Source of the DNA: Aptenodytes patagonicus
Taxonomy: Eukaryota > Chordata > Aves > Sphenisciformes > Spheniscidae
Length of the DNA: 64,000 bases
Direction: 5' to 3'
NCBI RefSeq assembly: GCF_965638725.1
Contig: NC_134949.1
Coordinates: forward strand, 45,846,151-45,910,150
Shown: positions 39,425 through 50,126 of the stretch, one piece after another
Layout: the number at the start of each line of letters is the position of its first letter
Numbering within the stretch: position 1 is the first letter of the stretch
The notes under the pieces: generated by a model
What the model was told of the DNA's origin: nothing
Seen by the model: only the letters and a program-made list of their open reading frames with translations
Databases searched by the model: none
Translations under genes and position numbers: made by a program

Positions 39425-42183
39425 GCCTAAAACACAGCATCCAGAAGGACTCTGCAGTTCCCCAGTCAGTGACTGAAAGTACTGTTGATCTCAGTCATGT
39501 GTGAACTGTCATTATGTTAGGAAATACAACCTTTCAAAAATACAACTTTTTATTAATAAGCAAGGTCCCGAGTTCTGCTAAGAATTTTTTTTAAGAGTTG
39601 TTTATTCTTATGTGTTACATTTAAGGAATCCACATAACGGAAAGCAATTGTCTAAAGAAGGCCCAAATCAGGTTTGTTATAAAAAATACAGACAGTAAAA
39701 CAAGGTTTCTTTGCCAATGACCTGGTTCTATCACTGGAAAAATATCCTCTTAGGAAGGGCATTATTGCAGTGAAGAATATGGCATGCCTTCCCTATTTTT
39801 CACTAGTTCTCTAATTGTTCCACATGCAGGCAAGGCAAGAGAAAATATAAACCAACATGAACATTTGAATCATGAAATGTAAGCAGAAAATCCTTTAAGA
39901 AGCAGCATTTCTTGCTATTATCACAATTTAAAATGCAATACCATAATACATGAATATCCAGTTTCAGGGTTTGGTTCCAAACAAATTCTTCCATGGGTTT
40001 TAAAAGGTCACACCAGCAGTGACCCTGATGGAATCAGATCTTGTAGGAAATTGTTATATTCCTCACAGTCTTCATATGTCATTACTGAACAATCCTTTTT
40101 ATGGCATGAAGACAGTCTTATTATGACAACTTTAGAAATGCTGAAAGCCTGACACCATTGTTGAGCAGTAAATGTATTGCTTGCAATGTTGCCTGCATTT
40201 CCTAGTTTAGAATAAAACCAGATTAGTTGCACAGAAGTTCAGGTCTGTTAAATCTGAATTCATCCACAGCTTGTGTTTCCTGATATTGCATGAGGTTCTT
40301 GGATCCTGGAAGTTTTAGCTAGGTGCCAGAAAAAAGAAATCAAAAGCTTCACCAAAAGAGAGGAAGTGTCAAGTATCATATAGTGGCATAGCAAGGTCTT
40401 TCAACAGAAAAAAAAAAAAACAAAACATTTAGCAAAGAGAAATGGCCCATGCAAATGGCAGGAGGGTCTTAAGTAAAGCAGTGCAGAGGGATGTGTGAAA
40501 GAACCAACTCTTCCCCTTCTTCAGCAAAAAGAATACATGATGTTTTCCTGCAAGCAATCCCAGACTTCCCAGACTGTTTTCTGATGTGATGAAGGACTCC
40601 GAGAGCATATCCAGCTCTTCTTCTTTAGACTCTGTTCCTTATTATTGCCATGTGAATGCCCATAAATAAATCCTCCTACTGGGAAGTGACTCTCCCTACT
40701 CCAGGTGACCTGAATGGCCTCTCCTCAGAAAATCCTGCCTACTGTATTAGGGCAAAATGTTTATGAAACCACTACATTAAGAAAAGGCTGATTTAAAAGG
40801 CATACATCTGGAAAGACTTCTAGTCAGAAGATGTAGCTAAAAGTCTGATATACTGCCCTGACTCTTTATTTTCCCTCCTTCTTGCACGTGATTTGTAGCT
40901 GCTGGTTTCCAACCCTCAGCTGGTTCTGACTTGATTTTGGCATCCAGACCCCAGTTATAAGGAGGATTGCTCAATAGTAAAGATTGCTTTTTGGCTTGTC
41001 ATCCACCCATTCCTGAGGTTCCATGAACTATTTCTAGGGAACTAACAAAACGTGACTTAAAAAAACCAGGGCCATATATTGTTATTCACTGATCTGTGTG
41101 TCTGTTTTTTTTTTTTTCTAAAGTATTCTATGCCATCACTGGAAGAATTCATGTAGTCCACAACTGGACACACCCCACACCTCCCATAATGCAATGGTGT
41201 GCTATAGTAGGATTGTAATAAATAGAAACTGATGACATTAGAGGATATAAATAACCTAGACATATTATTATTTTTGACTGAACTTATGCTTCATTTTACA
41301 CTAGCCTGAAATCCACCGGTGAATCTAAACCCATGAAGTAGTAAAATTAGTAACTACATAAGTATTGAGCTTCCTCTGTAGAAGTTTTCAGGTTTTTTTT
41401 AGAACTGAGGTTTGTAAATGTTTTATTGACCTAATGGTTGAATGCAGAGATGCATGTTTATTCAGACTATACATTTGTTAACAGTGCTTTGAAATGACAT
41501 TTTGGCTTTCTCTCAAGAAAAAGTTGTTTGGGATGTGCAAAGGAAATCTGGAACTGTATGATTTCTGCTAAGATTGTACTTTATAGTTTCTGTAAAGGAT
41601 ACAAGAAAGTTTCATTCATCTGCCTCTGAAGTGAACTGAGAGCATCAAAACTAGGAGTTGCTGGAATTTACTTTCTTTCCAAAATGCCCTGAAATGCCCT
41701 CTGCATGCTTCATGAAAGCAGCAGGTTCTACAAAATGCTTTCCTGTACCGTTGTCACACCACCAAACAGATTTGCCTTTCAAAGACATGGCCCTGGGTGC
41801 ACATCTGACATGAGGTATTTGTTCCTCAACACCAGAGGGAAGGTGACTTATGCTTGTTACAGGATGTACTACTCCCTGTGCACTGATACATGTTATTTCC
41901 AAGCAGAGGAAGAAGTCTCTAGCTGTAGCTATTTGAAAAGGGGAGTGGGGGGGGGAGTAGTGAGAAATCAGTGGTTCGACATGAATTGACTGCATTTTTC
42001 TTTGAGGTCATAAAAATCTGTTTGTTCTCTATCACAGAGACAGCAAGGTCTTCAGGCACTGTGTTGGTGTTACCATCCTCAGACACTAGCAAAAAGAAAT
42101 AAAATATGTTCGTCTGGAGATCTAGCAAGCTTACTTTTACAGCTTGAAAATTACTGACACATGACATTAAGGGCTATGGTCCA
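39425..42183. other. Gene-free AT-rich DNA
   Basis: No supported feature. A run of nine G at about 41,948-41,956 lies in a short G-rich patch. Overlapping open frames on both strands at 41,650-42,000 (94 and 114 codons) have no recognisable content. Confidence 0.6.
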
Positions 42184-42243
42184 CAAGATCTGGTCATGTC
42201 ATGTGTCAGACAAGACCTGATAGGTCTTGTGATCAGATCTTTG
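42184..42243. repeat. Nested inverted repeat
   Basis: The inner stem is CAAGACCT (42,211-42,218) with AGGTCTTG (42,222-42,229) around GAT. The outer arms are AGATCTGGTCA (42,186-42,196) and TGATCAGATCT (42,230-42,240), complementary at 10 of 11 positions. The outer pairing extends to CAAG (42,184) and CTTTG (42,239-42,243) with one bulged base. Confidence 0.9.
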
Positions 42244-42490
42244 AACTCTATCATTTCAAGAAATGAAAGACTGGAATGAGGGCAAAAAAGGTTAACAAAA
42301 GAAACAGGGGGGAGAAAATTTGGCATGCTGGAAATGCGAGGTGAAAATCCGATTGCCTTCAATAGATCAAAATTTTACTCCAGGAATCAGTTAAATACAA
42401 TAAAGTTAATACAAGCTGCTTCAATTATGACTAATCATCACACCTAAGCGTACGCCTATTTTTTAAATATTAAAGTATCTGGATAATTTT

Positions 42491-42506
42491 ACTACTACTA
42501 CTACTA
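42491..42506. repeat. (ACT)n trinucleotide repeat
   Basis: Five ACT units, pure and short. Confidence 0.9.
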
Positions 42507-42569
42507 TGTCTTTATGACAGAAGTTTAATTTTCTTTTAGCAAAACAAGTTTGAAAAAATCCGAAGTTTT

Positions 42570-42592
42570 CTCATTAGAATAGTTCTAATGAG
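42570..42592. repeat. Hairpin, 10-bp arms and 3-base loop
   Basis: CTCATTAGAA (42,570-42,579) and TTCTAATGAG (42,583-42,592) are exact reverse complements around TAG. Confidence 0.92.
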
Positions 42593-45500
42593 TTTAAGAA
42601 CAATGAAATTCTTTTTTGTTACTTTATTTTCTGGGAGGTATCATAATTGTTACACGATGTTAACATATAAAGTGATAAACAAGTTGCTAAATCCACAGGG
42701 CATTGCTACCTAGTATGACTTTTATGGTGTTTGAAATCTAACCATTACGAGTAATGGCCTGATCTTACATTGAGACTAGAGCCACTACGGACTCCTCTCT
42801 TGATCCATGTGTCTGCAAAGAGGAGCGCTGGCGGATCTGGCAGTGGAGACTGAAGCCAGGGAGGTTACTTCACAGCACTGTTTTTTCAGTCTTTTTTTTT
42901 GCAAGGTTCAGGCTGCACACCAGTAAATTGCAAAGCTAAAATTGTAAGAGGGATCGATTTCATATGAGTCTGCTTCATTACTTAGAGATTTCTCTTTATT
43001 CCATGTTGAAAAAAGGCAGAGGCCAAGAAGGCCGGCTTTGCTGACTTGAAGAGGAACCACCGAGAAGAAAGCTGTCCGGTCTGGAAAAGATGTATTGTTT
43101 TAAGGCTCTCTGGGGAAAATATTGTTGCAAAGCTCTGTGGGAAAGGGCTATTAACAGGAAAAGTAGAAGAAAGTTGGTGTTCTTTCTCTTTTACCTTGGA
43201 GGCCAGTAAAACCCCAAATCAAGAAGCATAATTGAGATATTGACTTGGAAAGAATACTCTATTCACTCAAGAAAATTAGCCAGCTACCAGAAATATCACA
43301 TAAGATTCTTGGTTTCTTTTTCTGCTCCCCAGAGGCTAGCCTTTGTTTGACAGTTACTTTTCCTCTGAGACAGGCTAAGAAAAGGTTCAAACTAGTACTT
43401 CATACGATGGTCAGAGTGCAGAAGCAGTATCTTCAGTGTCGAACATCAGTTTTCCTGATTTCCAACAGAACAATTCCAGGCTATGACAAGCCCAGCTGAA
43501 GTAATCTTAACACCAATTTTCATGTAGTGAAAGTATCCGAACATTATTAGTATTGAGTATTGCAACAAAAATAACAACAGCCTTCAAGCTAGATGGGCAA
43601 AGAAGGAGATCAAGTAGTTCAGGGGTATGGCTTCAACTCTATTGCAGTTTCTTAATATCTGTTTTAAAACTTTATTTTATCCCTTTGTGTAAAGAACACG
43701 ATTACTTCCCTGGAACTGACCATTCTTAAAACAGATTAATTACTTTACGGATCCAGGGTAAAATCAGACAATGGAAAGTATGTAACAATGCTGAGAATGT
43801 AACATCTTCACATTTTAAATACGTACACATGCACATGAACACACGCACACACACAGTGTCTCTTTAGTCTCTCTCTCTCTCTCTGCAGGTCAAAACTGCA
43901 GAGATGTTGAAGACTGTAGAACATGTAATGCTACAGATAATCCTAAAATACTCATATTCATTTTACGAAGGTACACCAGGAAAAAAAATCATTGTTACCT
44001 ACTACTTATCAATCATTCTGCTATTTAAAATGTTTTGGTAGGACAAACAGAATGTAAATATATAATATCAGATTCAATTGCACCATGAATGGAAGAAGAT
44101 GTGCATAACATGCAGGCTGAATTGTGTTTCCATAAAGCATTTGGTAAACAGTGATGAATAACTGATATGATAGAAAACAGGGGAGTCACTCATTACTTGC
44201 CCCACTCTCTCCTGCTGCCCACTAACGGACTGGTTCTGCTGGATGCTGTTCAAAGACAAAAGGAGTATCTACACCGCACAGGAGAGAGCAGTGCCAAGCC
44301 ATTGTCATTCCTACCTATTATGTGCCCCCCTTAATGTTAGCAGGTGGGTACTATCTTTCAGGGAGGAGTTTACAGAAAGGAGCTGAGATGGCGACTACCT
44401 TACCCTCTCCCCTGTTCAAACTGAGATGACCCTTCAAGCTTCACGTGACAGACACTACACCGCCAGGTTGGGTGGGCCCTCTTCACCATCCCTCACTCCA
44501 GCTCTGCATGAATTGCTACTTTACTTCCTCAGGCATGGCTCTAGCCTACGGATTCCAGCCACAAATAAGCATAATTATCCTGAGTGAGTGTCAAAGAAAT
44601 CACAATCCCTAGAATTCAAATTCAGTGGTCTACTGTTTTCAAAAAGCCATCTGGAACAAAACCTGACATTTAAAAAATGCTCACCGCTATATAAAATATT
44701 TCCTGTTGTATATACACTGTTGTTGTTAGAATACTGCTAGAGCTCCAGCAAACAAAATAATCCCTTCAATTACGCTTTTCCCCAGGAATTTTTCCACGGT
44801 AAGTAAGCAATTGTACCAAGGTGTTTGTCAATCAAATTATGTAAACAAGCTCTTGGTGATGAATTCACTTGGAAAACATCCATTTACCTATAAAACTCAT
44901 GAGAAAAATAAAATTTGTAAGTTGCCACAATTTATGTATACTACACATTTTGTCTTAGGAGAAGACCAGCCAGGAAAAAATCTGCATAAATGCACAAGGG
45001 CACTTTTTCTTGGAAATTTCTGGATTGGCTTAGTTTGTCATAAATCTGCAAAAGAAAAGTATCAGAAATCATAAACAAGCTATCTAGCTATTTTACAACC
45101 TTATATTGTAATAACCTTATGGTATTTTGCTAGAATTGAGAGATCCCTGAATAGGAAGTGTATGCCAGGGTAGTACTGTATTTTTTGAAGTATTGTAAGC
45201 TTGCTGCTTCCTCAGTATGTATTTTGCACGTAACAAATATAATCAAGTCATGATCACTGGAACTAAGCTACAAAAATTTATAATTCTGTGATGTAACTCA
45301 TCATCTGTCAGGATGAAGGATAAGACCTAATATTACTGAGCTGAGTGAAACTATTTCCAAAATAATTATATAAGATTTTTAGAATAGTCTTGGTACAGCA
45401 GATAACATTGGTTTTAAAATCTTCAGTGGAAAGGCCTTTTTTCCCCCCCTAGGTACTATACATTTAGAGCTCTCCAGGGTGACATAGCGGATTTTAGGAA

Positions 45501-45719
45501 ACAGTAAAAAATACTCTTGAAAATATTCTTGTACTTCAGGATTGTTAGGTGTTACAAGTATAACAGCTATTACTATTTTTATGTGGAGTATCACTGCCTC
45601 TTTTATGATGCTCATTATTTTCAATAATACTAAATGAGCTGAATTTATCACATAAATTAGTACTTCTACATTTTCATTTTTATTACAGATATACATCACA
45701 GAGTTGTACAGATTAATAA
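42593..45719. other. Gene-free AT-rich DNA
   Basis: No exon or interspersed repeat recognised. It includes the CA/TC microsatellite listed separately and a slightly GC-richer patch at 44,270-44,560 of unknown nature. Confidence 0.6.
43823..43884. repeat. Compound (CA)n-(TC)n microsatellite
   Basis: Impure ACAC/CACA units (43,823-43,856) are followed by an uninterrupted TC run (43,868-43,884). The TC run ends in TGCAGG and so resembles a splice acceptor, but no open exon follows it. Confidence 0.85.
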
Positions 45720-46026
45720 AAAAATCCTTTTTATGTTCAAGAGAGCTGGAAACAAGAAGTATAGTGAAATGAATATCAATAAGGAATTGTAGAAAATCAA
45801 TAGAGGAAATTAAAGGATAAAAAGGAAGCTCTATAGCTGGCAGTAAGGAAAATAAAACTAATTTAAGGTTTATTTAGGACAAAAGAAATTCTATCAACGC
45901 TATTTCAGGAACAAATGGATTAAAAAAATCGTAAAGGGCCCAAATTTTCAATAAATATTTCTACTCGCTACCTGGGGAAAAAGCAAAATGAGATACACAT
46001 TGCATATTTCCCATTCAAAAAATGAT
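45720..46026 (+). mobile_element. Possible ancient CR1 ORF2 remnant upstream of the RT fragment
   Basis: A block around 45,860-45,960 (TATTTAGGACAAAAGAAATT, then TTTCAGGAACAAATGGATTA, then AAAGGGCCC) resembles the region before the reverse transcriptase in old CR1 elements. It is strongly degraded, and whether it is continuous with the following CR1 fragment is unclear. Confidence 0.3.
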
Positions 46027-46039
46027 TACTAAACAAGTT

Positions 46040-46372
46040 ACTAGATGGGTAAAAAGCTGCTGGATGACTGCACTCAGAGGGTCATGGGATGCTACCTGGA
46101 GCCGGTGACAAGTGGAGTACCACAAGGGTCTGTCCTGGGACCTATCACGTCTAACATCTTTATTAGTGACCTGGACACCAAACTGGGGATACCAATCGAC
46201 ATGCTCAAAGGCAGGGCTGCGATTCAGACCTAGGCAGGCCAGAGGAATGGGCAAATAAGAATGTTAGGGACAAGGACAAATGGGAGTCCTGGACCTGGGC
46301 TGGAAGAACCTGATACCACACCATACGATTAACTCCTGAACTTGAAGGCAGAGCACCCTGACCTGGATGAAA
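46040..46372 (+). mobile_element. CR1 LINE reverse-transcriptase fragment with internal deletion
   Basis: In the frame opening at 46,045 the translation contains [11 protein letters not shown] and then SNIFISDLD, the conserved reverse-transcriptase block of CR1 ORF2. It then jumps to TKLG. In intact CR1 proteins the stretch between ISDLD and TKLG holds the FADD catalytic motif, so a small in-frame deletion has removed the active-site aspartates at about 46,175. The frame closes at 46,231. Similarity continues through GCTGGAAGAACC-like sequence (46,300) and fades at about 46,372. Both ends are missing. It cannot encode an active enzyme. Confidence 0.88.
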
Positions 46373-48010
46373 ACGCTGCTTCCATGGTCCAGAGTGACTT
46401 CAAGCAACAAGAAATTCCCAGTCTTCTTGTAATTTACACTGGGCTGTGAAAAGGAGCAGCAGAGTAGGACCAGTAATACAATTAACTTAATTCTCCAGAG
46501 GAATGAACTCCTGCCCACCTGTCCCTGGGTCAGTGCACAGGCTGAAACCCTCCCTCCGTAACCCCATCCAAAGGCTGCCCCCACTCTCCCCAGTGGACCA
46601 GGCATCCAAGACTCAGCTCTCATGTGATGCAGCAGAATAACCTGGGCTCAGATTGCCGTGAAAGTGCTGTGAGAAGGTCTGTAAAGAGACAGAAAAGACA
46701 AAAGTCTCATCCAGGGGTGGGATTGTTGAGACAGCATCCTTCGTAGCTCAAAGATACAAGAGAGAAAACACTAGCATGGAAAGGTTTAAAGTCCTAATGG
46801 GAAAAAAGCAGGGAGGCTAGTCAGGCTGGTCTGCTCAGTTGGGAACTAGCTGTGAAGCATTGGGTCAAATCGCCAGTGTCGTCAGGGTTGATGCGGCTAG
46901 TGGCAGACAGCAACTTGAAGCACAGAGGATGTGTAGTGGTGTCCAACCCTTCCCCCTCCTGACTGATGCCAGCCTCTCAGCAAAGGTTCTTCATGCCAGA
47001 GGTGGTGGGCACACTGATGCTTAGACTAACAGCTCATTAACTCCTAGCTATCTGCTATATGTTAACCAATAAATTTTTGCTTTGTACTTTAAAGGTGCAT
47101 ATATCCTGACTGCAGACTGCCTTTGTGCCTGGCTGAAGATGTGTGAGTGAACCAACCCAAAGAAGAGCTATAACAACACTGCAGCAGCACGGCAGTCACT
47201 TGGGTTAACCTTAGCGCACTGACTTGTCTCACAGATGGGTCAATATTTGCCAAGATTACACTTACTAATTGGAATTCCTCTGGAGACCTTCTCCAAGCAT
47301 TTTCCAGGAAGAAGGAGCACAGAATAGGCATCTAGAGACAAAATTACGAAGCCTGACCTTGTGGTACTTGTGCCTCCATTAACTAGAGCTGACTACGAGG
47401 ATATTTGTCAAGCCTCTAACTAGGTCTTATTTGACATTGTTTTTTCTTCCCACACAGTTCCACAGAGAAGACCTCATGCAAAGTTGTTTTGAGATATATC
47501 AACAGAGGAACAGTCAATGGCAGATGTCACTATCATTACAGCTGACAGATAGAGGTCCTGGGCTGAAACTGTGTCCAAGGCTCAGGAAAGCAGATTAGGC
47601 AGAGATTAGCAAATCCCAGCACCTCACAGCGCTCCATTAAAAATCCCTGTACATGTATGAAATGGATGTCAATAGACTGCTTCTGGCCCTCCACCCCCGG
47701 TTCTGTCTGCGAGGTCACCAGCCCTGTTGAAAACTCCTCCGGCTGAACCACTGCAGGGGGATGGAGGCACACCCTGTGTGTCATTTCAGGTTGGTCCCCA
47801 GGAGCAGAGGCCCACCTGGCTAAGAGCATTTGAGCTGCCTGTGACACTGGGGCCACCAGAATGTGCAGCCACAGCTGGCAGCACCTGTGGGAGAAGGCTG
47901 AACCCAGGGAAGCTGTGGAGTTGTGGTTATCGTCTGCTGCTGCTCTCAGTTTCTGTTGCAAGAAGGGCTGTTTGTTGATACTATTAGCCGGGCAGCAAGT
48001 TCAGATGAGA
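46373..48010. other. GC-richer unidentified block
   Basis: About 1.6 kb of mixed, moderately GC-rich DNA follows the CR1 fragment. It includes an AATAAA at 47,068-47,073 in plus orientation, followed by T-rich sequence as at a polyadenylation site or an LTR R/U5 junction. Open frames of 80-141 codons on both strands lack recognisable domains. It may be an old retroelement insertion or a noncoding transcript end. I could not decide. Confidence 0.3.
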
Positions 48011-49537
48011 AATTGAGGGGTTGTGGCCAAGTCTCTTATTTAGCATGGGATAAGTGTATAACGTAGTGGAAAACAAGGTGTTGTGCAACCTACAATGGGT
48101 GTGGAACAGTTAGCCTTGCTCAGCTTTGGTGCCCCTATTAAGAGAAAAATGTTGATAAAATGGCAATTAACTCTCAGAAGAGCAAAAAAATTACTAAAGT
48201 AGACTCTACACTGCAAGATTTCAGGGTTTCCTTCTATGTAGATTAGGAAGTGTAATTACATATGTAACTGTTACAGTATTGTTTGTGTAACCGGCAAAGC
48301 TAGAGCAGGATATGGCCAAAATTGTAACTGGACAGCATAAAATTAAAAATAAGGGATACATCTGATCAGTTCACAAAAGTTTTCCATGGATCTTCTAATG
48401 CCAGAAGTAATTTCAAATTATGATTGGTGGGTTTTAAGGAAGGTGTGCCCAACTTCAATTAACAATCAAGTCTTACAGACTTCATTAAACAAGTCTACCC
48501 ATTCTTGATCTTAATGTCCCTTCCGTTTTTTTTTACATTTATTAATCTATGAATTGCTATCTCCTGATGAAATTCAGCTCCATGCCTCCACCCAGTGGGC
48601 TTTTCTTAACCAAGAACAAAAAGAGCCCCTGAAAAGTGCTTGCACATATGCAATACGAGTGGAAGCATGGGTGCTGCAAATTATTTCTCTCCATCTTTTC
48701 TGTGGAGTGGCTCAGCTGAAATGTAGACAGGTATTTGATATTACCTTCTGAAGCTAGATAGCCACAAACGTGAGATGTTTAAAAATGTTTTTAAATTATC
48801 TTCATAATATGTTTGCTGTTGCTATAGAAACAGTCATTGGGAAACATCCAAAGCCAGTTGGCACCAGTGAAAACTTAAATTTCAGAGTGTTTTTTTTTTA
48901 ATCTAAAAACCTGAAATTAGTTTCATGTTTTAAAATAAATACAAAACAGATTACAACACTGGCTTTTGGTCATAAATAACCCTTTGCTTTGTAGCACGTA
49001 TTTTCCACACTTAAACTAAGGAGAAGTATTTTCTACATTTTTTTTCCAGTTGAGATTATTTAGCTACTTGCAATGGCATCCCTGTTTTAAACTGAAAGAA
49101 ATATCCTGGATATATACCCTAAAATGCTTATGATAAAAGAAGTTCTGTAAATGTGAACTTATCTGTTAAATTATGTGAGTTATTTCATTACATATATGCA
49201 CTGTTTTTGTAAAACAGTGGTTCATCTGAACCTGTATTCTGAATATTGTTTACATTAAGAAACACACATAGTTGTTATCAGTTCTCCCACCTGTGTGCGC
49301 CTTCCACCCCTTTCTCTTCTGTTGGGCCCCCAACTTTACTGTGATGTGTCACTTCCATTAAAAAACAAAGGCTTATGAGAAAGTGCACTCTTAATACATT
49401 AAAGAAGAAAACACAGTTTAGGGAAACGCTTTTGTCCCAAACCAGGAAGAACAAGTTCTCGTCCTCCATGCTGGTTAGAGAAGTAGAAAATACACTTCTC
49501 TGATCCCCCATCACTTTAACGATGGCATCTTCCTTAC
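48011..49537. other. Gene-free AT-rich DNA
   Basis: No supported feature. Short T-runs occur at 48,530 and 48,890. Confidence 0.6.
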
Positions 49538-49542
49538 ATCTA
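49538..49542. repeat. Left target-site duplication of the first solo LTR
   Basis: ATCTA directly left of the LTR matches TTCTA directly right of it (50,122-50,126) at four of five positions. This is as expected for an old 5-bp target-site duplication. Confidence 0.7.
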
Positions 49543-50121
49543 TGTCATGGTTTAACCCCAGCCGGCAACTAAGCACCACACAGCTGCTCACTCACTCCCC
49601 CACAGTGGCGTGGGGGAGAGAATCGGAAGGGTAAAAGTGAGAAAACTCATGGGTTGAGATAAAGACAGTTTAATAGGTAAAGCAAAAGCTGCGCGCACAA
49701 GCAAAGCAAAACAAGGCATTCATTCACTACTTCCCACCGGCAGGCAGGTGTTCAGCCATCTCCAGGAAAGCAGGGCTCCATCACGCATAACGGTTACTTG
49801 GGAAGACAAACACCATCACTCCAAACGTCCCCCCCTTCCTTCTTCTTCCCCCAGCTTTATACATTAAGCATGACGTCGTATGGTATGGAATATCCCCTTG
49901 GTCAGTTGGGGTCAGCTGTCCCGGCTTCTTGTGCACCCCCAGCCTGCTCCCTGGTGGGGTGGGGTGAGAAGCAGAAAAAGCCTTGACTCTGTGTAAGCAC
50001 TGCTCAGCAATAACGAAAACATCCCTGTGTTATCAACACTGTTTTCAGCACAAATGCAAAACATGGCCCCATACTAGCCACTATGAAGAAAATTAACTCT
50101 ATACCAACCAAAACCAGCACA
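49543..50121 (-). mobile_element. Solo LTR of an avian endogenous retrovirus (copy 1)
   Basis: On the plus strand it begins TGTCATGGTTTAACCCCAGC and ends AACCAAAACCAGCACA. Read on the minus strand it therefore begins TG and ends CA, as an LTR should. Minus orientation is shown by the order of signals: a CRE-like TGACGTCG (given as plus strand, 49,871-49,878), then a TATAAA box (complement of 49,856-49,861), then an ATTAAA polyadenylation signal (complement of 49,669-49,674) near the U5 end. At 579 bases it seems full length. No gag, pol or env sequence adjoins either side, so it is a solo LTR left by recombination between two LTRs. The 5-bp duplication suggests an ERVL-type or related class; exact family naming needs a repeat library. 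Confidence 0.93.
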
Positions 50122-50126
50122 TTCTA
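50122..50126. repeat. Right target-site duplication of the first solo LTR
   Basis: TTCTA directly after the LTR pairs with ATCTA at 49,538-49,542, with one mismatch. Confidence 0.7.

Noticed and set aside
43868..43900. Splice acceptor (TC run followed by TGCAGG)
   Set aside because: The pyrimidine run is part of a microsatellite, and the following sequence has no long open frame or donor of note.
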